A stretch of 64,000 nt of DNA from Robiginitomaculum sp. (GCA_002733605.1 NVWK01000004.1:205213-269212); one strand, 5' to 3'; positions 35,647-45,373 are shown, counted from the stretch's first letter. Program-made: numbers and translations. The notes: generated by a model from the letters alone, not told the origin.

Positions 35647-38226
35647 TTATTTCACGTCCAGAACCAAGCCGTCTTTGCCCGCGCTGATTTTGACCACAGC
35701 GCCGTCTTTGATATTTCCAGACAGGACATCCCGTGCCAAAGCATCTTGGACATTCTTTTGGATAATGCGTTTGAGCGGGCGGGCACCAAAGGCAGGGTCA
35801 TAGCCTTTTTCGGCCAACCATGTGCGGGCGCTATCTTGTAACTCCAGCACAATATTACGTTCGGACAACCAGCCCATAAGCCTTCGCATCTGAATATCGA
35901 CAATCGCACCCATATGTTCGAGCTTGAGGCGTTCGAACAATAAAATCTCGTCGAGACGGTTGAGAAACTCCGGTCTGAAATGGGCGTTGACCCGCTCCAT
36001 AACTTCGCTTCGCGCCAGACTGACATCCTCATCGTCTTTCAGGGCAATAAGGAATTCTGCGCCAATATTTGAGGTCATGATGATCAAGCAGTTTTTGAAA
36101 TCGACCGTACGGCCCTGCCCGTCTGTCAGACGGCCATCGTCCAGCACTTGCAACAGCACATTAAACACATCGGGGTGGGCTTTCTCGATCTCGTCAAACA
36201 AGATCACCTGATAGGGACGGCGGCGAACGGCTTCGGTGAGCGCACCACCTTCCTCATACCCGACATAGCCCGGAGGGGCACCGATTATGCGCGAGACGGA
36301 ATGCTTCTCCATATATTCGCTCATATCGAGGCGGGTAATGGCCTGTTCGTCGTCGAACATAAATTCGGCCAGCGCTTTGGTCAGCTCGGTCTTCCCGACA
36401 CCGGTTGGCCCCAAAAACATGAACGAGCCAATGGGGCGCGCGGGGTCTTTCAACCCTGCGCGTGCACGGCGGACCGCGTCAGATACTGACGCTACCGCCT
36501 GTGCCTGACCCACGACCCGCTTTCCCAACACCTCTTCCATGGCGAGGAGTTTTTCGCGTTCGCCTTCCAGCATTCTCTCGACAGGCACACCGGTCCAGCG
36601 CGAGACGACGCTGGCGATCATATCCGGGCCGACGACTTCAGAGGTGTTTTCACCGCCCTCGTCCGCTTCTTCGGCCAGTTCGACCGTGTGCACCAAGGTC
36701 GGAATATCGACATGTTGCAATCGACCAGCTGTCGCGTAATCACCTTTTCGTACGGCCTCGGCCAACTGGTTGCGGGCAAGGTCGAGGCGCTCTTTGGCAT
36801 CTGTGGCGCCGGCCAGTTTGGCTTTCTCGGCTTGCCAGACAGAGGTCAGTTCGGCACTTTGTCCGGCTAGCTCGTCAATTTCGGCTTTGCGTTTTTTGAG
36901 GCGTTCTTTCGAGGCTTTGTCTTTTTCTTTTTTCAAAGCTTCCACCTCGATGCGCAATTGCACAAGCCGGCGATCAACCTCGTCTAGTTCTTCGGGTTTG
37001 CTATCCACCTGCATACGCAGACGGCTGGCGGCCTCGTCCATTAAGTCGATGGCTTTGTCCGGCAGAAATCTGTCCGTGATATAGCGGTGCGATAAATTGG
37101 CGGCCGCGACAATGGCGGCGTCAGAAATACGGATACCGTGATGGACTTCGTATTTCTCTTTAATGCCGCGCAAGATGGACACCGTGTCTTCTACGCTCGG
37201 TTCATCAACGAAAAGGGTCAGGAAGCGCCGGGCCAGAGCCGCGTCTTTTTCCAAGTATTTGCGGTATTCATCCAGAGTGGTCGCGCCGATACAATGTAGC
37301 TCGCCGCGCGCCAATGCCGGTTTTAACAGATTGGCTGCGTCCATGGCCCCATCGGTTTTTCCGGCCCCAACCAGCATATGAATTTCGTCAATAAATATAA
37401 CAATCCGCCCGTCTGCCTGCTCGATTTCAGACAGCACGGCTTTCAACCGCTCTTCAAATTCACCCCGGTATTTCGCACCAGCAATCAGTGCACCCAGATC
37501 GAGGGACAATAAGTCTTTGTCTTGCAAGCTTTCGGGCACATCTCCATTGACCATGCGTAGGGCCAGACCTTCAATGATGGCGGTTTTCCCGACACCCGGC
37601 TCACCGATCAATAATGGATTGTTTTTAGAGCGGCGCGAGAGCACCTGTATTGTGCGGCGAATTTCTTCGTCGCGGCCAATGACCGGATCAAGTTTACCGT
37701 CTCGGGCGGCCTGCGTCAGATCACGGGTGTATTTCTTTAGGGCCTCATAGGCGTCTTCTGCTGTTTCGCTGTCCACTGGTTTATCTCCTCTCATCTGTTT
37801 AATAGCACTGGCGATCACACGTCCATCAATCTGTGCGTTTGCAAACAGGGGTTCCAACTCCTTGTCACCGCTGAGCACGAAGGCAAGGAATAGACCCTCG
37901 ACCGTTACATATTTATCGCCCGCATTTTTAGCTGCATCTTCAGCAAAGGCAAAAATCTTGGCTGTATTTCGGGCCATGATCAAATTCTGCGCCCCCGATC
38001 CTTCTACGGACGGGAGCTTGGAAAGCTCGGTTTGGGTTTGCGCTTGCAAATGCGCGCTGTCGCCACCCCCAGTTTGAATGAGGTTGCGCACCAGTCCGGC
38101 GTCTTCATCTATGAGGGCGCTCAAAATGTGATAAGGGGTTAAATGCTGATGCCCTTTGCCCAGCGCGATGGTCTGGCCTGCCTGCACTACATTTCGTGCC
38201 CGTACAGTGTATTGTTCCATGTTCAT
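35647..38226 (-). CDS. clpB: ATP-dependent chaperone ClpB
   Basis: Hexameric AAA+ disaggregase that works with DnaK to recover aggregated proteins after heat shock. Full length (859 residues). An N-terminal Clp_N pair (1-145), first ATPase with Walker A GEPGVGKT (208-215), a middle coiled coil rich in Lys and Glu (about 405-530), and second ATPase with Walker A GPTGVGKT and the pore loop [12 protein letters not shown] at 38226 (MNMEQY) or 38220. A heat-shock-type promoter is immediately upstream. Confidence 0.96.
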   Translation of the reverse strand: MNMEQYTVRARNVVQAGQTIALGKGHQHLTPYHILSALIDEDAGLVRNLIQTGGGDSAHLQAQTQTELSKLPSVEGSGAQNLIMARNTAKIFAFAEDAAKNAGDKYVTVEGLFLAFVLSGDKELEPLFANAQIDGRVIASAIKQMRGDKPVDSETAEDAYEALKKYTRDLTQAARDGKLDPVIGRDEEIRRTIQVLSRRSKNNPLLIGEPGVGKTAIIEGLALRMVNGDVPESLQDKDLLSLDLGALIAGAKYRGEFEERLKAVLSEIEQADGRIVIFIDEIHMLVGAGKTDGAMDAANLLKPALARGELHCIGATTLDEYRKYLEKDAALARRFLTLFVDEPSVEDTVSILRGIKEKYEVHHGIRISDAAIVAAANLSHRYITDRFLPDKAIDLMDEAASRLRMQVDSKPEELDEVDRRLVQLRIEVEALKKEKDKASKERLKKRKAEIDELAGQSAELTSVWQAEKAKLAGATDAKERLDLARNQLAEAVRKGDYATAGRLQHVDIPTLVHTVELAEEADEGGENTSEVVGPDMIASVVSRWTGVPVERMLEGEREKLLAMEEVLGKRVVGQAQAVASVSDAVRRARAGLKDPARPIGSFMFLGPTGVGKTELTKALAEFMFDDEQAITRLDMSEYMEKHSVSRIIGAPPGYVGYEEGGALTEAVRRRPYQVILFDEIEKAHPDVFNVLLQVLDDGRLTDGQGRTVDFKNCLIIMTSNIGAEFLIALKDDEDVSLARSEVMERVNAHFRPEFLNRLDEILLFERLKLEHMGAIVDIQMRRLMGWLSERNIVLELQDSARTWLAEKGYDPAFGARPLKRIIQKNVQDALARDVLSGNIKDGAVVKISAGKDGLVLDVK

Positions 38227-38260
38227 ATTTCACTCCACCAATGTCGTGTTGTCCTAGATT

Positions 38261-38290
38261 AGATATGGGTGTGCTGAAAAATTGTGCAAG
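38261..38290 (-). promoter_or_regulatory. Heat-shock (sigma-32 type) promoter of clpB
   Basis: On the minus strand CTTGCAC (38284-38290) and CCCATATCT (38261-38269) are 14 bases apart, close to the RpoH consensus CTTGAAA and CCCCATNT. The dnaK promoter has the same motifs and spacing. GTGCAA-gtcg-TTGCAC (38284-38299) is an inverted repeat over the -35 element. Confidence 0.7.
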
Positions 38291-38355
38291 TCGTTGCACG
38301 AGCTGAATCCTATAAATTTATAATTTGGGGCAAATACGTGCGGCGCAACCGAGGT

Positions 38356-39231
38356 TTACACCTCGAATGCGACCGCAATATATTCTACCAATCGCCTGAC
38401 CCTCTGGGAGCGATGGCGGGTCGGTGCGAAGGCGATATAGGCTTGTAAGGCCCGGCCTTCATATTGGGGCAAAACCCGCACAAGGCTTCCGGCTTTCGCG
38501 GGTGCCTCCATTAAAAAATCCGGTAAATAAGTGACGCCTTTGCCGGCAATGGCAAACTCCCGCAGAGCCTCGCCGCTATCCGATACAATGGGTCCCTTAG
38601 GGGTAAAGACATGGGTTTGGCCATCGCGGATCAACTGCCATGTGGGCGTCCCCGAATATTTCAGACAATCAAGTGTCTCCAACCCCACCAAGTCTGGTAC
38701 ATGCTCGTGCCGGGCGAGATAATCCGGGCTGGCGCAGAGGTGCATTTGTACGCGCGTTAGGGGCTGGGTGATCAGTTGGGTATCAACCGTATTGGCAATG
38801 CGAATGCCGATATCCATGCCCTCCTCGATCAAATCTATAAACCGGTTGGTCAGATCAAGCTGGATATTAATGTCGGGATGCAGGGTAGAAAATTTGGCAA
38901 TAATTGGTGCCAATATATAGGCGCCAAAGCTCACGGGCGCTGAAATTCGGATACTGCCCTGCAAGACTTGTTTTACGTCGCGTACATTGGCTTCCAATTC
39001 TTGGATATCGGATAAAATCCGGCAGCATTGTTCATAATAATCCTGTCCGGCCGCCGTCAGTTTGACGCCTTTTGTTCCTCGACGGATAAATTGAAAGTTC
39101 AAATATGTCTCGAGATCGCTAATCGCGTGGCTTACGGCCGATTTTGACAGACCTAAAGTACTGGCCGCGCGGGTAAATTGCCCGGTTTCCACGACCGTGA
39201 CAAAGATTTCCATTTTTCTTAAACGATCCAT
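38356..39231 (-). CDS. LysR family transcriptional regulator
   Basis: A 291-residue regulator. The winged helix-turn-helix is at residues 1-60 (MEIFVTVVETGQFTRAASTL, then LGLSKSAVSHAISDLE), followed by the periplasmic-binding-like effector domain. The pattern of the effector half, IRIANTVDTQLITQPLTRVQ, is that of the CrgA/DhcR-like subgroup. I use ATG 39231; TTG 39249 is weaker. It is divergent from a small membrane protein gene. The 287-base gap 39232-39518 holds no further gene that I can support. Confidence 0.88.
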   Translation of the reverse strand: MDRLRKMEIFVTVVETGQFTRAASTLGLSKSAVSHAISDLETYLNFQFIRRGTKGVKLTAAGQDYYEQCCRILSDIQELEANVRDVKQVLQGSIRISAPVSFGAYILAPIIAKFSTLHPDINIQLDLTNRFIDLIEEGMDIGIRIANTVDTQLITQPLTRVQMHLCASPDYLARHEHVPDLVGLETLDCLKYSGTPTWQLIRDGQTHVFTPKGPIVSDSGEALREFAIAGKGVTYLPDFLMEAPAKAGSLVRVLPQYEGRALQAYIAFAPTRHRSQRVRRLVEYIAVAFEV

Positions 39232-39518
39232 GCCGTTAAACCCCCACAATTATTAGAGTTTAATAAAACTAAACTTATAGTTCTATATTAAGAGCTTTAT
39301 TCGATAGTTGGCAACACCTATAAAGTACCTGTGGATGAAATTGTGGTGTTTACATCATTTTTTACCATATAATGCGCATCCTGACGGTGGCCCACATCCC
39401 CGTCCAGGGTGCGTTTTGGTTTGTAGTCCGGTATTTCCGTATAGTTTCAGTCAACATATGCGTCCTGAACAGTATGAACGGCTTGTCCACGCCAAAACAA
39501 ACCTATATTGCTAGGCTC

Positions 39519-39986
39519 ATGGATACACACTCCTTTTCATCGGCCCTTTCATCGCCCCCCTCATCGACCCCCGAGGCAGCATCACACCCGGCTTATTCGC
39601 CCTCATTGTATATGATGATCGGGGCACTACTTGTGTTTGGTGCCAGCCTTTTAACTTCGGCCTATTTCTTTAACGGGTTTTTGGGAGACGGGCGGTCATG
39701 GGTTGGTGTTTTTCAGGCCTTTTTGCTTTGTTTCGGGCTAGGGAGCCTGCTGTTTCTGCCAGCACTGGCTTTGTTCTTCATGGCGCGCCATGTGCGGATG
39801 TACGGGGTTAAATTGAAGATTGGTATTGCGGCGCTCCTGATCAGCTTACCGTTATGGCTTGGCGGGGGCAGTGCGCTGGCCCTACGGCTTCCCCAGACTT
39901 TGCTCGCATTGACACTCCTTACGCTGGGGCTTGGCGTGTTCGCATGGGGATTTATGGTTCTTCGGGCGGCTAGAACCCGTAAATAG
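39519..39986 (+). CDS. Small membrane protein, unknown function
   Basis: A 155-residue protein from ATG 39519: a Ser/Pro-rich first 30 residues, then four hydrophobic helices (about 33-52, 65-90, 100-118, 124-146). The open frame extends to 39372 but that part is low-quality. No family recognised. Divergent from the LysR gene, so it is a candidate target of that regulator. Confidence 0.55.
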   Translation: MDTHSFSSALSSPPSSTPEAASHPAYSPSLYMMIGALLVFGASLLTSAYFFNGFLGDGRSWVGVFQAFLLCFGLGSLLFLPALALFFMARHVRMYGVKLKIGIAALLISLPLWLGGGSALALRLPQTLLALTLLTLGLGVFAWGFMVLRAARTRK

Positions 39987-40108
39987 AGCCGAAAAACAAC
40001 ACTCGATACAATTCCATCACATGATTGTGCAGTGGCATGCCTTGTTTAACCCGCAGATTTGGGATATATCAGGAGCAAGGGAGAGCAGATTTTAATTTGG
40101 AGATGGCT

Positions 40109-40732
40109 ATGCATGTCATAAAGAGAATGAGCGCTTGGAAAAAAATAGCCTTGCTGGCCAGTGCCGTCGTGTTAAGCGCGTGTGCGACAGCGACCCCCTA
40201 TCAACCCTCAAGTTCGGTTGATGCCCGCAACGGGTTTTCAGAAATGAAAATCGAAGATGATCGGGTGCGTATAAGTTTTGAGGGCAATAGCCTGACCAAA
40301 CGCGACACGGTCGAGACCTATTTATTATACCGCGCTGCTGAGTTGACCACACAAAACGGCTATGATTATTTCACACTGGCAGACCGGTCTACAGACAAGG
40401 ACACCCGAATTGTGGCCACCGGATTTCAAGATCCATATTACGGGTATTTCAATTATTCCTATTTCCATCCGCGCTATGGCTGGAGCCGTCCGCATTATCG
40501 CCCGCATTTCCGCTCACGGTTTGGACTTTCAGACCCGTTCTATAATGGATGGGGACGTTATAATAGATGGGGAAATGATTTTGATGTCCGCGAGATTACC
40601 CGTTACAAAGCCAGTGCCGAAGTTAAATTCGGGCGCGGTGTAAAACCGCAAGACGTCACCAATGCATTTACAGCCCAAGACGTGCTTGACAATCTCGGCG
40701 CTCAAATCATCTATCCCGAGGAAAAAACCTAG
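40109..40732 (+). CDS. CC0125/CC1285-type lipoprotein
   Basis: A 207-residue lipoprotein. The signal peptide ends in VLSAC. The conserved region NGFSEMKIEDDRVRISFEGN followed by RDTVETYLLYRAAELT is typical of the caulobacterial CC0125/CC1285 family; the middle is rich in Tyr, Phe, Gly and Arg (about 113-155). The family is probably periplasmic and of unknown role. GGAG precedes ATG 40109 by 6 nt; ATG 40103 is too close to it. Confidence 0.78.
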   Translation: MHVIKRMSAWKKIALLASAVVLSACATATPYQPSSSVDARNGFSEMKIEDDRVRISFEGNSLTKRDTVETYLLYRAAELTTQNGYDYFTLADRSTDKDTRIVATGFQDPYYGYFNYSYFHPRYGWSRPHYRPHFRSRFGLSDPFYNGWGRYNRWGNDFDVREITRYKASAEVKFGRGVKPQDVTNAFTAQDVLDNLGAQIIYPEEKT

Positions 40733-40767
40733 GCGTACGTAGGCTTGGCTCTATAAAATATTTAGTA

Positions 40768-40815
40768 TAAAAAAACCGCCTCACGAAACATAGACGTTCA
40801 TGAGGCGGTTTTTTT
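40768..40815 (+). terminator. Intrinsic terminator
   Basis: AAAACCGCCTCA (to 40783) pairs with TGAGGCGGTTTT (40801-40812) and is followed by a T run. The flanking A and T tracts make it usable from both directions, ending the lipoprotein gene and possibly the convergent 61-residue gene. Confidence 0.85.
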
Positions 40816-40887
40816 ACGATCATTTTAGGGACGCACGGCAAGGAGAAGGGTATCCCTCACCTGTGCGTCCCTTGTCTCAATGAAAAA

Positions 40888-41073
40888 TCACACTTTATCC
40901 TTTGTCAGCCGGACCAACTCGTCTGACAACCAATTATAGTGCGTTTCAAGGCTTTCAATGAGATCCTTATCTGCCGAACATGTATCGGCAATTTCGTCGC
41001 GCCACCCTGCAATCACCCGCTTTTGAGTCGACAACCAGTCGACCAAACCGCGCTTGGCAATAGGTGTGCACAT
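40888..41073 (-). CDS. Small protein of unknown function
   Basis: A 61-residue, largely helical, charged protein with two cysteines and several Trp residues. The ATG at 41073 follows AAGGAAC. I recognise no family. It is transcribed away from the Fur-like palindromes at 41137-41205, so it is a candidate iron- or metal-responsive gene. Confidence 0.55.
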   Translation of the reverse strand: MCTPIAKRGLVDWLSTQKRVIAGWRDEIADTCSADKDLIESLETHYNWLSDELVRLTKDKV

Positions 41074-41136
41074 AATGTTCCTTTTTTCTCTGGCTTTTCT
41101 CTAGCTCTGTTCTGGTTTCGACCTCATTTTAATTTA

Positions 41137-41151
41137 TGAGAACCGTTCTCA
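41137..41151. promoter_or_regulatory. Fur-like palindrome 1
   Basis: TGAGAAC-c-GTTCTCA is a perfect 15-bp inverted repeat between the two divergent small genes. It shares the TGAGAA/TTCTCA half-sites with the second site 54 bases away. Confidence 0.5.
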
Positions 41152-41183
41152 ACTAAGTCTGTTCTAGACGCTCATTTTGATTA

Positions 41184-41210
41184 ATGCAAGTAAGAATTAT
41201 TCTCATTTGT
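41184..41210. promoter_or_regulatory. Fur-like palindrome 2
   Basis: AGAAT-t-ATTCT (41193-41203) is the core of an imperfect dyad of about 27 bp (TGCAAGTAAG to TTCTCATTTGTA) that resembles iron-regulator (Fur box) sequences. It lies 108 bases before the DUF6481 start. Confidence 0.5.
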
Positions 41211-41317
41211 ACTTTTTTTCACTAGAATCGCGTCTTGCTGAAAAACCCTCTTGAAATTTGTGTGAAAATAGGCGAGGAAACGCCCATAATTCCAATATTA
41301 TCTTCAAAGGTAGGTTT

Positions 41318-41635
41318 ATGAGTTTTCGCGGTAGTAATTTTAATGACCGGATAGCAGAGCAGAAAAAGGCAAAGCTGGAACTGCTTAAGCGTGCCAAGGC
41401 CAAGCAAATCGACCCTGAAGTTAAAGCCAAGCTGGCTGAGGAACGGATTTCACGCAATAAAATCCGTGAGGAACGCAAGCTGAAGGCCGAAGAAGACCGT
41501 GTCGCCAAAGCGCTGCAAGACGCGACCGATAAGGCCGCAAAGGAAAAAGCCACAACGGAAAAGGCTGCAAAGGACAAGGCCGCTCAAAAAGCGCGCCGTG
41601 ATGCCAAATACGCCGCGCGTAAAGCCCGACGCTAG
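41318..41635 (+). CDS. DUF6481-type Lys/Ala-rich protein
   Basis: A 105-residue, highly basic and helical protein. It opens MSFRGSNFNDRIAEQKKAKL, typical of the DUF6481 group, and continues with alternating Lys/Ala/Glu to the C-terminus RRDAKYAARKARR. It may bind nucleic acid because of its charge, but nothing is established. AAAGGTAGG precedes ATG 41318. The gene lies downstream of the Fur-like sites. Confidence 0.7.
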   Translation: MSFRGSNFNDRIAEQKKAKLELLKRAKAKQIDPEVKAKLAEERISRNKIREERKLKAEEDRVAKALQDATDKAAKEKATTEKAAKDKAAQKARRDAKYAARKARR

Positions 41636-41662
41636 GCGGACCTCCTAACCCAAAGGTAGAGC

Positions 41663-42040
41663 GTGCCCCCTCTTCTGATTTTCGCTGTCATCCTGTTTAC
41701 GATCGCTCTGGTCTTTTACACATGGGGGGTTTGGGCAGAATACCGTATCAAGCGCCTACAGTCCGTACATGCCAAATTATTTTTTGCCGGTGTCTGTGTC
41801 GATAGTTCGGCGACAGTACTGACATATATCGCGGTCGGCGGTCTTACCCTGACAGCCCACAGTATCATGGGCTTTATCAGCCTGTTTCTGATGATTATAC
41901 ATTTTGTCTGGGCGCTGTGGGTGCTGAGAGGCAATGACGAGCAGAAACTGACCCGCTTTCACAGATTGTCATTATTCGTATGGTCGGTCTGGATGTTGTC
42001 CTATGTGTCAGGATTTGTTTTGGGCATGGCCAAATTGTAA
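41663..42040 (+). CDS. TIGR03987/HsmA-type membrane protein
   Basis: A 125-residue protein with four predicted helices (about 2-22, 36-58, 66-86, 100-121). The pattern FYTWGVWAEY, VDSSATVLTY and HSIMGFISLFLMIIHFVWAL fits the TIGR03987 family. The start is GTG 41663 with an AAAGGTAGAGC site. Function unknown. Confidence 0.65.
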   Translation: MPPLLIFAVILFTIALVFYTWGVWAEYRIKRLQSVHAKLFFAGVCVDSSATVLTYIAVGGLTLTAHSIMGFISLFLMIIHFVWALWVLRGNDEQKLTRFHRLSLFVWSVWMLSYVSGFVLGMAKL

Positions 42041-42059
42041 AATCTAAAGCGGTATCGCC

Positions 42060-42827
42060 TTATATATTCCAGCCCCAATGCAAAGCGCAGACGCCGCCCG
42101 TATAATCTTCGTAATTGACGCGCTTAAATCCGGCCGTGCTTAGCATGCCGGCAAATTTTTCCTGTCTTGGAAATTCGCGAATACTTTCGACAAGATATTG
42201 ATAACTGGCTTCATCGCCTGTCAGTACGCCCCCCATTTTCGGAATCACATTGAGAGAATACAGATCATAAATCTGACGGAGCCATTCGCTCGGCGGGGTT
42301 GAAAATTCAAGACAGTAAAACCGGCCGCCCGGTTTTAGCACACGGCGAAACTCGCGCAGAGCCATATCCCTGTCTGTGACATTGCGGATACCAAAAGAGA
42401 TTGTTACCACATCGGCAAAATTATCAGGAAATGGCAAGTATTGCGCGTCGCCACACACGCGGGTTAAATCCAGCCCTGCATCTTTTTTATCGTCAATCCC
42501 TGCCAGCAGCATTTCCGCATTGATATCACAGACATAGGCTTTCGCAGGGTCGCCTCCGCGTCTTTGGCGCACACGATCCGCCCGCTTGATAAAGCCACGC
42601 GCCAAATCGCCGGTGCCCCCCGCAACATCGATCAACACCTCGCCCGGTTGCGGATTGATCTTGGCCATTGCCATATCTTTCCACACCCGATGCACACCCA
42701 TCGACATGGCGTCATTCATCAAATCATATTTGGAAGCAACGCTGTCAAAAACTCCGCGTACCCGCTTCACTTTTTGGGAAACAGGGATTTGTTCAAATCC
42801 GAAATCGATAGTCTTTTCTTGTGCCAT
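42060..42827 (-). CDS. ubiE: Demethylmenaquinone/2-methoxy-6-polyprenyl-1,4-benzoquinol methyltransferase
   Basis: The SAM-dependent C-methyltransferase of ubiquinone (and menaquinone) synthesis. 255 residues. The UbiE signatures [18 protein letters not shown] and the SAM loop [13 protein letters not shown] are clear, as are [24 protein letters not shown]. It is divergent from mutM, as in other alphaproteobacteria, but ubiB, which normally follows it, is 31 kb away. Confidence 0.95.
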   Translation of the reverse strand: MAQEKTIDFGFEQIPVSQKVKRVRGVFDSVASKYDLMNDAMSMGVHRVWKDMAMAKINPQPGEVLIDVAGGTGDLARGFIKRADRVRQRRGGDPAKAYVCDINAEMLLAGIDDKKDAGLDLTRVCGDAQYLPFPDNFADVVTISFGIRNVTDRDMALREFRRVLKPGGRFYCLEFSTPPSEWLRQIYDLYSLNVIPKMGGVLTGDEASYQYLVESIREFPRQEKFAGMLSTAGFKRVNYEDYTGGVCALHWGWNI

Positions 42828-42889
42828 AAAGCTCGCCTCTGTAGTCTTGCCTTTCTAGTCCGCTTTACAGACATTTACCAGAGGCCTTT

Positions 42890-43732
42890 ATGCCAGAACT
42901 TCCAGAAGTCGAAACTGTACGCACAGGCCTGGCACCCGTGATGGAGGGCCGTACATTTGTATCGGTCGTTTTAAACCGTGCCGATATCCGTTTTCCCTTC
43001 CCCGACAATTTCATCAACCGGTTAGAAGGCGTGACCCTGACCCGACTTACGCGCAGGGCCAAATTTCTTGTGGCGCACCTGAGTAGCGGCGAAACCCTGT
43101 TGATGCATTTGGGTATGTCGGGGCGGTTTAGTATTGATGTCGGCACGCTCCCGCAAGATAGCGGCGCCACCAATCCCAAGCACGACCATGTCATTTTTAA
43201 AATGAGCGGCCCAGATGCCCCGACCATTATATATAATGATCCTAGACGGTTCGGGTTTATGGAATTGCTAGAGCGGGGCGACATCGGACGTCTACATGAT
43301 CTTGGTCCCGAACCCCTGTCCAATGCGTTTAGCGGGCCTGTACTCTATGAGGCGCTGTGCACTAAAAAAGCCCCGATCAAATCAGCCCTGCTGGATCAGC
43401 GCGTGGTGGCCGGACTTGGTAATATATATGTGTGCGAGGCTTTGTTCGGGGCGCATATCTCTCCTGTGCGGAAATCCTGTGATCTGGGCGAGGCGGAATG
43501 TGAGGATCTAAGCGCCGAGATCAAACGCACGCTTAAGCTTGCGATCAAGGCGGGCGGGTCCAGCTTGAAGGACTTTGCGGGGGCAGACGGGGCGCTGGGC
43601 TATTTCCAGCACCGGTTCAAGGTCTATGACCATGCCAAGCAACCGTGTGCGGATAAAAAATGCACGGGCCAGATTGCCCGCATTAAACAATCGGGACGCT
43701 CGACGTTTTATTGTCCCGTTTGTCAACACTAG
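42890..43732 (+). CDS. mutM: Formamidopyrimidine-DNA glycosylase
   Basis: Removes 8-oxoguanine and ring-opened purines and nicks the strand. 280 residues. The catalytic Pro2-Glu3 are in MPELPEVETVRTGL, Lys in RRAKFLVAHL, and the C-terminal zinc finger is CADKKCTGQIARI with STFYCPVC. The full MutM layout is present. ATG at 42890 (mature N-terminal Pro required for catalysis). Confidence 0.96.
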   Translation: MPELPEVETVRTGLAPVMEGRTFVSVVLNRADIRFPFPDNFINRLEGVTLTRLTRRAKFLVAHLSSGETLLMHLGMSGRFSIDVGTLPQDSGATNPKHDHVIFKMSGPDAPTIIYNDPRRFGFMELLERGDIGRLHDLGPEPLSNAFSGPVLYEALCTKKAPIKSALLDQRVVAGLGNIYVCEALFGAHISPVRKSCDLGEAECEDLSAEIKRTLKLAIKAGGSSLKDFAGADGALGYFQHRFKVYDHAKQPCADKKCTGQIARIKQSGRSTFYCPVCQH

Positions 43733-43809
43733 CGCGAATTGTAAAAAATCCCCGTGACTCTGTGAAAAGATCAGCGTAAAAACGCGCTCTGATATCTAGG
43801 GAGGCACCA

Positions 43810-44586
43810 ATGGCCTATAAGACACTTGAAGTCACCAAAGACGGTGGCGTTTGCATTATCAAGCTAAACCGCCCCAAAGCTCTCAATGCTTTGTGCAATG
43901 AATTGACCATGGAGTTGGCGCAGGCTTTGGAAAAACTGGAAGCAGACGCTAACATAGGCTGCGTCATCCTGTGCGGATCTGACAAAGCCTTTGCGGCGGG
44001 GGCAGATATTAAAGAGCTTCAGGACGGCACATTTCTTGGCATGTATAGCCATGATGTGTTTGCTCTGTACTGGGAAGCCGTAGCGCGGTTTCGCAAACCG
44101 ATCATTGCGGCTGTCGCGGGCTATGCGCTCGGGGGCGGCTGCGAAATCGCAATGATGTGCGATTTTATCATTGCAGGGGATAATGCAAAATTCGGCCAGC
44201 CCGAAATTAATCTGGGTGTAATGCCCGGTGCCGGCGGCACCCAAAGGCTGACCCGCGCGGTTGGCAAGGCCAAAGCCATGGATATGTGCCTGACAGGACG
44301 GATGATGGGCGCGGTCGAGGCCGAACATTGCGGATTGGTCTCGCGGGTTGTGCCGGTTGATGAATTGATGGAAACCGCCCTGAGCGCGGCCCAGAAAATA
44401 ACCCATCAATCCCACCCGATTGCCATGATGACCAAAGAAGCCGTCAATACGGCTTTCGAGACCACTTTAAGCCAAGGCATCCATTTCGAGCGCCGCTTGT
44501 TCCAGTCCATGTTCTCTACCGAAGATCAAAAAGAAGGCATGGCAGCGTTTGTAGAAAAACGCACACCACATTTCACCCATAAATAG
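43810..44586 (+). CDS. Enoyl-CoA hydratase
   Basis: A 258-residue crotonase-fold enzyme that hydrates 2-trans-enoyl-CoA in beta-oxidation. The oxyanion-hole block is [11 protein letters not shown], and the two catalytic acids lie in [14 protein letters not shown] and [16 protein letters not shown]. Close to short-chain enoyl-CoA hydratases (FadB1/Ech type). A GGGAGGC site precedes ATG 43810. Located between mutM and rpsT, as in other members of the order. Confidence 0.92.
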   Translation: MAYKTLEVTKDGGVCIIKLNRPKALNALCNELTMELAQALEKLEADANIGCVILCGSDKAFAAGADIKELQDGTFLGMYSHDVFALYWEAVARFRKPIIAAVAGYALGGGCEIAMMCDFIIAGDNAKFGQPEINLGVMPGAGGTQRLTRAVGKAKAMDMCLTGRMMGAVEAEHCGLVSRVVPVDELMETALSAAQKITHQSHPIAMMTKEAVNTAFETTLSQGIHFERRLFQSMFSTEDQKEGMAAFVEKRTPHFTHK

Positions 44587-44610
44587 CCCGATATTGAGCG
44601 TATTAACAGG

Positions 44611-44639
44611 TTGACGGGGGCAGATCGCGGGTCTATACG
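44611..44639 (+). promoter_or_regulatory. Sigma-70-type promoter of rpsT
   Basis: TTGACG (44611-44616) and TATACG (44634-44639) with a 17-base spacer, 72 bases before the rpsT start codon. Confidence 0.65.
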
Positions 44640-44710
44640 CGCAGTTCGAAATTTGAGTTAAGATTGGACTGAACCAATACAATATTTAAGGTCGGTTCTA
44701 AGAGGAAATT

Positions 44711-44977
44711 ATGGCAAACACATCATCTGCTAAAAAATGCGTCCGTAAAATGGCGCGTAAAACGATTATAAACAAAAACCGTCGCTCTGCTGTGCGTTCA
44801 ACGATTCGCAAGGTAGAAGACGCGATCACCGCTGGCGATCAAAAACTGGCTCAGGAGGCTTTACGCGCTGCTGAACCGGCTCTGATGCGCGCTGTTGGCA
44901 ATGGTATTTTTCACAAAAACACTGGTGCACGTAAAGTCTCGCGTTTGAGCAAACGTGTGAAAGCCCTTGCGAGCTAA
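44711..44977 (+). CDS. rpsT: 30S ribosomal protein S20
   Basis: An 88-residue basic protein binding 16S rRNA. It opens [17 protein letters not shown], then [19 protein letters not shown], and ends [18 protein letters not shown], all S20 hallmarks. The first few residues have TSS where most S20 proteins have H or N residues. AGAGGAAATT precedes the ATG. It has its own promoter and terminator. Confidence 0.95.
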   Translation: MANTSSAKKCVRKMARKTIINKNRRSAVRSTIRKVEDAITAGDQKLAQEALRAAEPALMRAVGNGIFHKNTGARKVSRLSKRVKALAS

Positions 44978-45004
44978 GCCTATCCATTTAGGTATTTATA
45001 AAAT

Positions 45005-45032
45005 GACCCGGTCTTGATGGCCGGGTTTTTTT
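45005..45032 (+). terminator. Intrinsic terminator of rpsT
   Basis: ACCCGG (45006-45011) pairs with CCGGGT (45021-45026), loop TCTTGATGG, followed by a run of T. Confidence 0.85.
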
Positions 45033-45200
45033 GTATCCAAAATACGTGTATATGGGGTAAGCGGGTTTGCGAACTTCCGAGAGAGGCGAAAAATAGGCTG
45101 AATTGTCATGTTTTTTTGTCAAAACCGCCATATTTTTTTTAGGTTGAAGTTTTAGACAGGGGTCGGTGCATCTACAGAGTGTACAAAACCTGCGAATCAT

Positions 45201-45233
45201 AATTATTTTCACGCGGGGAGTGAGAAAATAATT
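45201..45233. repeat. A/T-rich inverted repeat upstream of dnaA
   Basis: AATTATTTTC (45201-45210) and GAAAATAATT (45224-45233) are perfect 10-bp inverted arms around a 13-base GC-richer loop. GANTC sites (CcrM type) lie at 45194-45198 and 45266-45270. The 504-base gap 44978-45481 contains no gene; I see no consensus DnaA box in it. Confidence 0.6.
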
Positions 45234-45306
45234 CGGCCAAGTGCCCGTGAATTTTACATTTTTTAGAGTCAAGTGTATTAACTCACAAAAATGTTAATTT
45301 TGCCCG

Positions 45307-45335
45307 TTGACGAACCCTTCCAAACCGTCTTTAAA
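45307..45335 (+). promoter_or_regulatory. Promoter of dnaA
   Basis: TTGACG (45307-45312) and TTTAAA (45330-45335) with a 17-base spacer. It gives a leader of about 110-140 bases before the coding start, long for a bacterial gene. The GANTC site at 45266-45270 is 37 bases upstream of the -35. Confidence 0.55.
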
Positions 45336-45344
45336 AGAGAGACG

Positions 45345-45373
45345 GAGAGTGCATCGGGTGGAGACGCGCTCTC
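45345..45373 (+). promoter_or_regulatory. Leader stem-loop of dnaA mRNA
   Basis: GAGAGTGC (45345-45352) pairs with GCGCTCTC (45366-45373), eight pairs with one G-U, in the 5' leader just after the predicted transcription start. A two-codon upstream ORF, ATG GCT TAA, lies at 45438-45446, and an out-of-frame ATG at 45460 overlaps the dnaA start. Confidence 0.5.

Noticed and set aside
39372..39518. Start of the small membrane protein at 39372
   Set aside because: The extra 49 residues lack a membrane or signal pattern and run over the divergent promoter region; ATG 39519 is more plausible.
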